From contig CAAGAN010000029.1 in NCBI GenBank assembly GCA_900767825.1, positions 62,001-126,000 on the forward strand: DNA of 64,000 nucleotides. Reading direction: 5' to 3'. Under the pieces are notes generated by a model that saw only the letters and a program-made list of their open reading frames with translations, had not been told where the DNA came from and did no database searches. Made by a program: the position numbers and the translations under genes. The DNA is from Bacilli bacterium. GTDB taxonomy: Bacteria; Bacillota_I; Bacilli_A; RFN20; CAG-826. This document shows positions 44,722 to 52,832 of the stretch, one piece after another; positions within the stretch are counted from its first letter, which is position 1, and every line of letters starts with the position of its first letter.

Positions 44722-47136
44722 ATGAAAGGTAAATTACTATTAATTCCTGGAATGCTACTTGCCTTAGGCGCAATTGCAGCAGGGATATCTCAACCAAAAG
44801 CGACATCAGCCGCAACGTTCCTCGACTCGACAGTTAGCGAAGGATTTCCTAATGGCATCCCAACTGAAACTTTTGATGTCGTAAAAGGAAACGAATGGGC
44901 ATTTAATTTCGTTGATAAAAGCGGTTCTGTCACCTTATCAACCATGAACTATAACGATGGATTCTTTAGGACAAAGGATGTCTTAACTGTCGGCGAAGGC
45001 AAATCTACCGTCGTAGAATTCTCTACCTCCGATTATGATAGTGCAGGGTTTTTATGCATAGGCAAAGGCGCTTCTAATTTCGGTGGATGCTGGGGCGATA
45101 TGGTAATGCTTAATCTAAGCGGAAATGTTGCAATTACAGCAACGAATATAGTCCCATTTACTGCAGCAGGTGTTCAAACGCAGTGGCAAGCACTCAATAC
45201 ATATATTAACGGTTCATATCGAATGGTTTTCAATGCCAATGGATCGGCTGAATTATATGGAAAAGTAGCCGGAGGGGAATATAGCCTAATTTGTTATTGG
45301 GCCGCTGGTGTTTTTACTTCTGTTGGTAGTGGCTATGTCGCCTTCATGGGTAATTCTTTTACCGGCACAGTTACTTTGGATAATCTTAAAGTTGGACTTG
45401 CCGATAATAAGGACTTAGCTAATTTGGCTTATGTTATCGAAGAAGATTTCGAGACCCCTGGGACTGATAAGTTCGTAATGGACTCCAACATGATTAATCA
45501 AGCTATATGCACACGTAACAATCCTGCTAAATATCTAGTAGCATCTTCTCCAGATAGCGGGGCTGGCATTATTTATAAGACGCCTTATACAAGAGGAGAA
45601 AATTCTAACAAAGTCGTTTCAATGACTGCTACACTGGCTCTTGAAACACTAGGGGAGAAGGCTATTGGAATTGCCACTGGTTTAGGCGAAGCAATCAGCG
45701 ATGCAACAGCTGCCAATTTTGTTGGAATTAGGAAAAACGGAACTGCTAACGAACTAGTTTTATATGTCGGTGGCGAACTTAAAGCTAGCGAATCTTTAGG
45801 AGAAGCTTCTTTGGATGGAACTACCGCAAAGCTAGAGTCTTCTATTATATATGATGGAACTTCATATACTGTTACAGGTACATTTGGAGCCAAGAGCGTT
45901 TCTTCTGTCACTACTTTTGGAGAAGGAAGAGTTGGAATTGCTTTCTTAGGGAACGGAACTACTTCTAGTAAGATTTCAAAAATAGAAATCTCTAACTATA
46001 AGGGAGTTAGCAAGTCTGGACGCGATTTAGCCCCAACTTTTGAAGGCGGTAAGATTGACCATAACTGGACTTATAAATCTACAACCTTAAGTGGTGGTAA
46101 TGTTATTGAAGAAGACGGGCATGTCTATATTCAAGAAGACGGCATGGTTAGATTTAAGGATTCTGCTGATGGATCTTATTTTGCAACCAAGCACGAATAC
46201 GCTAACTTTGATTTAGAATTCACCTGCAAGAAACAGCAACTAGAAGAAGACGATGATGGTAATGTCACCCCGGCTTCTACTTGGATTGGCGTTTCACTTG
46301 GAAAAGATAACCCAAGCGACCCGTTCACTAGTTCTGGATTAATTTATTTCGGTGTTGATACAGTCGATTCCCTTTTGAATGGACAAGCCGGCGATAGAGG
46401 TTGGTGTGGTACTGACACATTAATGCTAAACGAAGCCAACAAAGACGTCATGATGAAAGTTCATATTAGGGCAGAAGATGGCTTAGTAAAGACTTGGTTA
46501 ACTAATCCTGCAAATGCTGAAGGAAATCCAATTCTAACTAGATATAACTGGGACACTGCTGGATATATTTCATTTGTTTCAACTGCGGGTGGCAATTTCT
46601 GGATTGATGATATCAAATTAACTAACCTTGATGGAGGAACTCCAAATAAAGCCCCGATTGCAGTAGATGCCTCTTTCGATGTAAATGCTGGAGAAACTTT
46701 AACTGAAGCAGTCGTTGCTACTGATGAAGATGAAGGAGAAACGCTTATATATCAATTAGTAGAAGACAATACTTCTTCTAAGGGCACATTAACCTTTAAT
46801 GAAGATGGTACATTTAGCTATGTTGCTAAAGGTGATGCAACTACTGGAGATGTAACGTTCACCTATAAAGCTTTTGATAGCGAAGATTATTCTGAAACCA
46901 AGACGGTTACAATTCACGTAACTGAAAAAGTGGTGGAACCAATTGAATCATCATCTTCAACTGCCCCAACCACATCTACAAGCGAAGATAGTGTAGAACC
47001 AACCCCATCCACTTCTGAAACTAGTTCAACTAGCAAAGGAGGATGCGGTGGTGCGATTGTCGGATCTTCTATTGCTGCAGTTAGCGTTTTAGGTGCAATT
47101 GGTATAATTGCCGCTAAACGCAAAAAAGAAAAATAA
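44722..47136 (+). CDS. Secreted multi-domain ConA-like surface protein with GGCGG tail
   Basis: An 804-residue exported protein. An AAAGGAGTGA site supports ATG 44722; an upstream in-frame TTG (44674) has none. Order: signal peptide (cut near ATSA-A, residue 32), three concanavalin/DUF1080-like sandwiches (about 35-225, 235-420, 430-635), a cadherin/Big_9-like domain (KAPIAVDAS to VTIHVTE, about 645-740), a Ser/Thr-rich linker and the 33-residue KGGCGG tail. No catalytic motif was found, so glycan binding is the likely role. It sits between the two permease genes of one transporter and is followed by a strong hairpin. Confidence 0.8.
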   Translation: MKGKLLLIPGMLLALGAIAAGISQPKATSAATFLDSTVSEGFPNGIPTETFDVVKGNEWAFNFVDKSGSVTLSTMNYNDGFFRTKDVLTVGEGKSTVVEFSTSDYDSAGFLCIGKGASNFGGCWGDMVMLNLSGNVAITATNIVPFTAAGVQTQWQALNTYINGSYRMVFNANGSAELYGKVAGGEYSLICYWAAGVFTSVGSGYVAFMGNSFTGTVTLDNLKVGLADNKDLANLAYVIEEDFETPGTDKFVMDSNMINQAICTRNNPAKYLVASSPDSGAGIIYKTPYTRGENSNKVVSMTATLALETLGEKAIGIATGLGEAISDATAANFVGIRKNGTANELVLYVGGELKASESLGEASLDGTTAKLESSIIYDGTSYTVTGTFGAKSVSSVTTFGEGRVGIAFLGNGTTSSKISKIEISNYKGVSKSGRDLAPTFEGGKIDHNWTYKSTTLSGGNVIEEDGHVYIQEDGMVRFKDSADGSYFATKHEYANFDLEFTCKKQQLEEDDDGNVTPASTWIGVSLGKDNPSDPFTSSGLIYFGVDTVDSLLNGQAGDRGWCGTDTLMLNEANKDVMMKVHIRAEDGLVKTWLTNPANAEGNPILTRYNWDTAGYISFVSTAGGNFWIDDIKLTNLDGGTPNKAPIAVDASFDVNAGETLTEAVVATDEDEGETLIYQLVEDNTSSKGTLTFNEDGTFSYVAKGDATTGDVTFTYKAFDSEDYSETKTVTIHVTEKVVEPIESSSSTAPTTSTSEDSVEPTPSTSETSSTSKGGCGGAIVGSSIAAVSVLGAIGIIAAKRKKEK
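47035..47133 (+). other. GGCGG C-terminal sorting-like signal (copy 2)
   Basis: The last 33 codons give KGGCGGAIVGSSIAAV, a hydrophobic run and KRKKEK. The first 16 residues are identical to copy 3 at 50663 and close to copy 1 at 17687. Confidence 0.7.
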
Positions 47137-47154
47137 TACGAAATAACAATTATT

Positions 47155-47186
47155 CCTAGGGGGCGTAGTTATCTATGTCTCCTAGG
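47155..47186 (+). repeat. Strong intercistronic hairpin without T run
   Basis: CCTAGGGGGC (47155-47164) pairs with GTCTCCTAGG (47177-47186), two G-U pairs, extended by GTA/TAT to 13 pairs with a 6-nt loop. GAAGAAAG follows, so it is not an intrinsic terminator. It lies between the surface protein and the second permease and ends 16 bases before that start. Confidence 0.6.
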
Positions 47187-47202
47187 GAAGAAAGAAACAT
47201 TT

Positions 47203-48090
47203 ATGGAGATAAGAAGGAATATCAAAAAAGGCAAAAGCGTGAGAGACCCTGTATCATTAAGGATAGCCAAGGGCATCATGTTCTTTGTCTTTTTCATCTA
47301 TGCGGCAAGTCTAATTTTTCCTTTTGTCTGGATGTTTCTTAATATGTTTAAGACTAATGCCGAATTCTTCCAGGATGTATGGAGTTGGCCAAAAGATTTC
47401 TCAAATGGATGGATTAATTTAAAAACCGTCTTGAACAGGAAAATGATGGGTTCTAATGTTTGGGAAATGACATTACGTAGCTTCTTTATCGCTACAATTG
47501 GAACTCTCCTTTCTTTAGCTAGTGCATCTTGCGTTGCCTATGTAGTTGCCAAATTCAAATTCTTCGGAAGAAACGCCTTATATATATTGGCAGTCATGGT
47601 TATGGTTGTTCCTACGATTGGATCAACATCTGCAACCTATAAATTAATCGGAGACCTTGGGTTATATGACAACATATTGGCCCTAATCTTGCTCTATTCC
47701 GGTGGATTTGGTTTCCAATTCCTATTGTTATATGGGGCGTTTAAATCAATAAGTTGGTCTTATGCTGAATCGGCTTATATAGACGGGGCGAATGAATTGA
47801 CCGTATTTATTAAAATCATGCTCCCAATGGTTTTACCTTCATTAATTCCATTAGGGATACTTAATTTCATTGGATTCTGGAACGATTATTACACCCCATT
47901 TCTATATTTAAAGAATAATCCGACTTTGGCGGTTGGATTACAGGCTTATGTAAATCAAATGCAATACGATGCTAATTGGCCTGCCTTATTTGCATTGATG
48001 CTATTTTCGATGCTCCCGATAATCATTATTTTCATCGCATTCCAAAAACAAATAATGACCAACGTTACTACAGGAGGACTAAAAGGATGA
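47203..48090 (+). CDS. CUT1 ABC sugar permease, MalG type (second system)
   Basis: A 295-residue permease with six predicted membrane segments, an EAA loop (AESAYIDGANELTVFIKIML near 185) and the family end TNVTTGGLKG. The ribosome binding site is weak (AGGGAAG, partly within the upstream hairpin), so its expression may depend on that structure. Its stop overlaps the next start as ATGA. Confidence 0.93.
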   Translation: MEIRRNIKKGKSVRDPVSLRIAKGIMFFVFFIYAASLIFPFVWMFLNMFKTNAEFFQDVWSWPKDFSNGWINLKTVLNRKMMGSNVWEMTLRSFFIATIGTLLSLASASCVAYVVAKFKFFGRNALYILAVMVMVVPTIGSTSATYKLIGDLGLYDNILALILLYSGGFGFQFLLLYGAFKSISWSYAESAYIDGANELTVFIKIMLPMVLPSLIPLGILNFIGFWNDYYTPFLYLKNNPTLAVGLQAYVNQMQYDANWPALFALMLFSMLPIIIIFIAFQKQIMTNVTTGGLKG

Positions 48091-49481
48091 ATAAATCTAT
48101 TAAGCCATTTGCCTTGTTTCTTTTATTAACATTGACTAGCTGTGGCGGACAAGTAATTACTTCTAGTTCCTCTAGCGAAGAAAAAGAAACAAATTCTTCT
48201 AAAGAAGATGAGGAGAAATTAAAACTTAACCAAGAAGTAAATTTATTCACATATACTTTTCCATCTTTAGATAAAACTACCATGCCTATTAGTGGCTGGT
48301 GCTCTCCATGGTCAATGGGTGATAAGGATTATATCAATCAAGAACAATTTGCCATGATAAAAGAAGCTGGCCTTAATTCAATATATGGATTATATGAAAC
48401 TGCCGGTTCATCAATGGCCAATGTCAAAAAGGCCCTTAAATTAGCAGAAGATAACGGGTTAGTATATCTTCCTAGGGACGAAAGAGTAGGGGCATTAAGT
48501 GAGGACATTGATGCATTTAAGGAAGCCATGGATGAATTTACTTCCTATAAATCATATGGGGGTTCATTAATTATAGATGAACCAGCTTTGAACAAATTCC
48601 AAGGTTTAGTAAGTGGAAGAAAGGCTTTTAGAAGCTATTATTCCAAATATTGTTATTACGTTAATTTATTTCCTAATTATGCGACTAGTAATCAACTTAG
48701 TGGAATAGCTGGGCAGCCAGTTAGTTATGAACAATATCTAGAATCATTTTTAAAAACCGTGCAACCCCAGGTACTTAGTTTTGATTTCTATGGTTTAAGA
48801 AAAGAATTCCCAACAATATCTGGCGGTTATTTTGATCAGCTGTATTTAGCTTCAAAATTAGCGAATAAATATAAAGTTCCTTTCTGGCCGTTTATCCAAG
48901 CAGGCTCATTTGATAGCTGGACAGTAAGAGTTCCTACTAAAGTTGAAATCGATTGGCAAATAGGTTCCAACCTAGTTTATGGGGCGAAGGGAATCCAATA
49001 TTTCTGCTATATGACTCCATATGAGGCGGATGATGCACTTTGGAGAGGCAATTTTGTTAATAAAAATGGCGAAAAGACTGAATTATTCCCATATTTTCAA
49101 TCGATAAACAAACAAATTGCTTCTATGGATGAAATATTGATGATTTCTTCTAGAGTTGCCTTGATGCAATTTGGCTCTTCTCCTGCCCCGTTCCCTAACG
49201 AACAAAAAGCAGAATTTGTTACTTCTTTCCGCGAACTCAAAAACGTTGATACTGAATCCGATTTACTTATTGGGGTATTTGATCATGGGGGAAAATCTGC
49301 TTATTACGTATTTAATAATTCTTTGACTAACAAAGGGAAAGCAAAATTAAATTTCTCTAGTTATGTCAGGGCGAATAAATACCAAAACACCTCTATAGAA
49401 GAGATTAAGGGTTCTTCTTTGGAGTTAGATTTAGAGCCAGGGGAATCCATACTAATTGATTTACTTAACTACGAAAATTGA
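48087..49481 (+). CDS. Surface lipoprotein, TIM-barrel hydrolase-like (paralogue B)
   Basis: A 464-residue lipoprotein (lipobox LTSC, Cys19) followed by a Ser/Glu-rich linker. It is the paralogue of the gene at 42350: ISGWCSPW near residue 67, SIYGLYE near 98, IDEPAL (Asp164, Glu165), LSFDFYGL near 232, FWPFIQAGSF near 270 and YFCYMTP near 305. Family and substrate are not known; Glu165 is a candidate acid/base. The start is ATG 48087 with AGGA upstream, overlapping the permease stop; an open frame extends back to 47976 inside the permease but is not used. Confidence 0.7.
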   Translation: MNKSIKPFALFLLLTLTSCGGQVITSSSSSEEKETNSSKEDEEKLKLNQEVNLFTYTFPSLDKTTMPISGWCSPWSMGDKDYINQEQFAMIKEAGLNSIYGLYETAGSSMANVKKALKLAEDNGLVYLPRDERVGALSEDIDAFKEAMDEFTSYKSYGGSLIIDEPALNKFQGLVSGRKAFRSYYSKYCYYVNLFPNYATSNQLSGIAGQPVSYEQYLESFLKTVQPQVLSFDFYGLRKEFPTISGGYFDQLYLASKLANKYKVPFWPFIQAGSFDSWTVRVPTKVEIDWQIGSNLVYGAKGIQYFCYMTPYEADDALWRGNFVNKNGEKTELFPYFQSINKQIASMDEILMISSRVALMQFGSSPAPFPNEQKAEFVTSFRELKNVDTESDLLIGVFDHGGKSAYYVFNNSLTNKGKAKLNFSSYVRANKYQNTSIEEIKGSSLELDLEPGESILIDLLNYEN

Positions 49482-49498
49482 AAGGAGTAGTTACATAT

Positions 49499-50764
49499 AT
49501 GAAAAAGAATTTAATTTTGATGTTAGGGGCAATCTCGTCATTCGCTTTACTTTCTTCACTTTCTAGCAATGCCGTTGCTACTAAAGCGGAAGAAGCAGAT
49601 TTGACACCAAATTTCGATGAGGATTTCGAATCTTATGCAATCGAAACCCAAAACGAAGGCACTAGGACTGATATCAATGCCAAATGGACTAATGGGTGGT
49701 ATGAAAAGACTGGTGACAATAACGAAATCGCAGGTCAGGCTAATAGATTTTATGTAACAGAAAGTCCAACCGATCCCAGCAATAAAGTATTAAGAGTAGA
49801 TACAGCTTCATATATGGAGTCCTTCTTCTATTTGACTATGAAGGATATCTACGTCAAGAATTTCAAATTGTCTTATGACTTATACCAAACTGTTCCAACT
49901 GGTGCCTGGACTGGTTTTAATTTCAGAAAGCCAATGGATGGCAGATATAATGGCGTTACTAATGTTATGATGGTAGTTAGAAGTTGGGAAGCTAGTAGCT
50001 TTGGAGTCCAAGCATATAGAAGCGTTGATGCTTCCTTTATGAATGTTGAAATGACTAATGCAGACGGAACTGCTGAAGCCACTCCATATAATGCAAGTAA
50101 TTTCACTGACTTTGCAGGCGCGGTCAATACTTGGTTAAAAGTTGAGATTTCAGTTATTGATACAGAATTCAGCATTTCTATAAATGGCCATGTTTTAGGA
50201 AAGACCACAATTACAAAGAAGACTGCCCAAAACTACGGTTATGTTAGCTTGGTATCCTGCGTTTCTGATGCTTATTATGACAATATCCATTTAGAAAACC
50301 TTGATGAAAAGCCATATACCCCAAATCCTGAACCAACCGATCCTGAACATAAAGCTCCTACAATCGAAAATAATGTTATCGATGCAACTTTAGGAGAAGA
50401 TGTTACTATCGATTTCAATTTATATGGCGAACAAGTTACTAGCATTAAGCAAGCCGTTAACGAATTATTATCCCAATATTACACAGTTGATGGAAATAAA
50501 GTAACCATTTCAAAAGACTATCTAGAAAAGCTTGGCGAAGGTAGGTGGACTTTCATTTTGACAACCGAAGGTGGAAGTGTTGGATTTACAATTTCTCTTA
50601 CCAAAAAAGCCGAAACCCCTTCGACTTCAACTTCTATACCAACTACATCAAATGCAGAAACTAAAGGTGGCTGTGGCGGAGCAATTGTTGGCTCTTCTAT
50701 TGCTGCAGTAGTTGCTTTAGCAGGTTTAAGTGTTATTGCCATAAAAAGAAAGAAAGACAATTAA
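49499..50764 (+). CDS. Secreted ConA-like and X2-domain surface protein with GGCGG tail
   Basis: A 421-residue exported protein. AAAGGAG lies 11 bases before ATG 49499. After the signal peptide (cleaved near residue 30), residues about 35-270 form a concanavalin/DUF1080-like sandwich (NFDEDFESY, YDNIHLENL). Residues about 280-380 match an X2/Ig-like module (TIDFNLYG...SIKQ, TISKDYLEKLGEGRWTFIL), a module common in cellulosomal and surface glycosidases. A short Thr/Ser linker and the 33-residue KGGCGG tail end the protein. No active-site motif is visible, so a glycan-binding scaffold role is likely. Confidence 0.8.
   Translation: MKKNLILMLGAISSFALLSSLSSNAVATKAEEADLTPNFDEDFESYAIETQNEGTRTDINAKWTNGWYEKTGDNNEIAGQANRFYVTESPTDPSNKVLRVDTASYMESFFYLTMKDIYVKNFKLSYDLYQTVPTGAWTGFNFRKPMDGRYNGVTNVMMVVRSWEASSFGVQAYRSVDASFMNVEMTNADGTAEATPYNASNFTDFAGAVNTWLKVEISVIDTEFSISINGHVLGKTTITKKTAQNYGYVSLVSCVSDAYYDNIHLENLDEKPYTPNPEPTDPEHKAPTIENNVIDATLGEDVTIDFNLYGEQVTSIKQAVNELLSQYYTVDGNKVTISKDYLEKLGEGRWTFILTTEGGSVGFTISLTKKAETPSTSTSIPTTSNAETKGGCGGAIVGSSIAAVVALAGLSVIAIKRKKDN
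50663..50761 (+). other. GGCGG C-terminal sorting-like signal (copy 3)
   Basis: The last 33 codons encode KGGCGGAIVGSSIAAV, a hydrophobic helix and KRKKDN, preceded by a Thr/Ser-rich stretch, as in copies 1 and 2. Confidence 0.7.
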
Positions 50765-50769
50765 TTAGA

Positions 50770-52830
50770 ATGAAACTCGCCTCCATCTTTTCTCCATACA
50801 TGGTATTTCAACAAAATGAAGTATTTTCAGTATGGGGGAATAGTTGTAATAAAACTATCAAGGCAAAGCTAGTAAATGTAGTTAGTCTCGTAGAGATTTC
50901 TCCTTTAAACATAAATTTCGATGGAGGCGATTTCAAAATCTCTTTCCCTCCTTTAAAAGGTAGTTTCGATTCATATTCATTAAGAATAACTTCGGATAAT
51001 GAAAGTATAGAGATATCTCCTATTTACTGTGGAGATTTATTCTTGTTTACTGGTCAATCCAATATGTCTATTTCCTTGTCCATGATGGAAGATAAGGAGA
51101 AGAGCATTAGAAACATCAAAGACAAGGAATTATTCGTCCTTAATTTAATTGATGAAGATGTAACAAAAGAAGGTTATATCAATAGGCCTATTAAACCTAA
51201 AAAAGACATCTGCGAAAAATGCAAATGGGAGAAATTAAGGGGGGATGTGTTACTAAAATCAAGTGCTTTAGTTAGCATGACTCTAGAAAGACTTTGCCCA
51301 AACCTAAATTATCCTTTGGGAGCGATTTCTGCTTCTACTGGAGGAATATCAATTGATTCTTTTCTTGATGAAAATACGATTGAGAATACTCCTGATATTA
51401 AGTCTTATCTTCTAAGTAGTGGAAAATACATCGAAGATAAATGCAGGTGGAATAGTTTTGGTCCAGGTAATTATACCCAGCAGTCAGGATTCTATAATGA
51501 AAAAATAGCCCCTTTAAAAGGATTGAAATTTAAATCTATCATCTATTATCAAGGTGAGAATTCTTGTTTTGATTTCGCCTCGGGACAATATTTTAAAAAG
51601 GCTTTAACTTCTCTAATTTATTCCTATAGGAATTATTTTGAAGAAGATATCCCATTTGTAGTTCTAGGCATTGCGGACGAATATTATCCATATGGAGATG
51701 GGTGCGGTTTATTTTATATCCAAGAAGCAATTTCTTCCTTGTCCATTAAAGATGTTTATTATGTTCCTGTCTTTGATATTTATCCAAAATGGTTAGTAAA
51801 AGACGGCAATCAAGTCGACCATCCAATTCATACGGTTAGCAAAGGGAAAGTGGCCTCTAGAATTGCATTTATTTTAGAAAGAAATGTATATGGGTCTAAC
51901 GGATTTAATTATCCACGTGTAAAAGATGTAAAAATTGAACGTAATTCAATACTTCTTGAACTAGATATAAAAGATGATGAATTAGAATTAGGCAAAGAAT
52001 ATTTTGGCTTTACCATCGCTAATGAGGATAAGGTCTTTTATTTAGCCAAGGCTATTTCTATTGAACCAAAGAAAATAAGGATATATTCACCTTACGTAAG
52101 AAAACCAATTTATTTTACTTACGCTTTTACTCATTACTCTTATTTATGTGACTGTAGAAGCATAAAAGGATATCCATTAAGCCCGTGTAGGAATTTTTAC
52201 TCCGAAGTCGATAGGAAATTATTTGATTTAGATTACATAATTTCAGGGTTAAGATTCCCGTCTATTATGGAAAATAATTTCGGTGCGAGTGTAGGTGGAG
52301 GATTTGATGTCCCTACTTTTGAAATGGGCGAATATATAAGGAACCAAACTGGAACAATTAATGTACAGGACGGGGAACTAAGATGCCTTATCTCGATTAC
52401 TAATGATTCTTATTTCTATTCCTCTATTGCGTTTAATTTAGGTTTGTCTGGCTGCTTCCATAGGCTTGCTTATTACCCATATCTAGCAATTGATATTAAA
52501 TCTAATAGAAGCATTTCATTCATGGGCGCCTTGTTTAGAATCAATGGGAATATTTATAAATTCAATTCATCAAGTAAAGAAGTAACCTCTGCTTATAAGA
52601 CATTTTATCTAGATCTAAATAATGTTTTAGATGGTTCGGAAGGTCAGGTTAAAATTGATAAATCATTAATTGAAAGTCTTTCTAAGATTGAATTCTATTT
52701 TCATGCAGACAAGGCAAAAAAGGCCAACATTTGGATAAAAAATATACGTATATGCAAACAAAATGAAAAGCAAAGAGAAGAAGAAAATGATAAAATAATA
52801 GACAGTACGCTTCAGCTTCCTGGGAGATAG
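50770..52830 (+). CDS. Cytosolic sialate O-acetylesterase-like (SASA) enzyme
   Basis: A 686-residue protein with no signal peptide. The N-terminal sandwich (FSPYMVFQQNEVFSVWG) and SGNH domain match the sialate 9-O-acetylesterase family: nucleophile Ser in LFTGQSNM (near residue 95), IIYYQGEN near 260, and DHPIHTVSKG near 350 with the catalytic Asp/His. The C-terminal ~180 residues form a beta-sandwich without known role. It would remove O-acetyl groups from imported glycans, complementing the secreted esterase at 14.4 kb. It lies 5 bases after the preceding gene; a ribosome site is weak. Confidence 0.83.
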   Translation: MKLASIFSPYMVFQQNEVFSVWGNSCNKTIKAKLVNVVSLVEISPLNINFDGGDFKISFPPLKGSFDSYSLRITSDNESIEISPIYCGDLFLFTGQSNMSISLSMMEDKEKSIRNIKDKELFVLNLIDEDVTKEGYINRPIKPKKDICEKCKWEKLRGDVLLKSSALVSMTLERLCPNLNYPLGAISASTGGISIDSFLDENTIENTPDIKSYLLSSGKYIEDKCRWNSFGPGNYTQQSGFYNEKIAPLKGLKFKSIIYYQGENSCFDFASGQYFKKALTSLIYSYRNYFEEDIPFVVLGIADEYYPYGDGCGLFYIQEAISSLSIKDVYYVPVFDIYPKWLVKDGNQVDHPIHTVSKGKVASRIAFILERNVYGSNGFNYPRVKDVKIERNSILLELDIKDDELELGKEYFGFTIANEDKVFYLAKAISIEPKKIRIYSPYVRKPIYFTYAFTHYSYLCDCRSIKGYPLSPCRNFYSEVDRKLFDLDYIISGLRFPSIMENNFGASVGGGFDVPTFEMGEYIRNQTGTINVQDGELRCLISITNDSYFYSSIAFNLGLSGCFHRLAYYPYLAIDIKSNRSISFMGALFRINGNIYKFNSSSKEVTSAYKTFYLDLNNVLDGSEGQVKIDKSLIESLSKIEFYFHADKAKKANIWIKNIRICKQNEKQREEENDKIIDSTLQLPGR

Positions 52831-52832
52831 AT

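Noticed and set aside
45585..45911. 108-residue frame opposite the ConA-like surface protein
   Set aside because: Antisense shadow without start signals or motifs.
47155..47186. Intrinsic terminator between surface protein and permease
   Set aside because: The stem is strong but is followed by GAAGAAAG and not T residues.
47976..48086. Earlier start for the barrel lipoprotein inside the permease gene
   Set aside because: The lipoprotein signal peptide begins at 48087, which overlaps the permease stop as ATGA.
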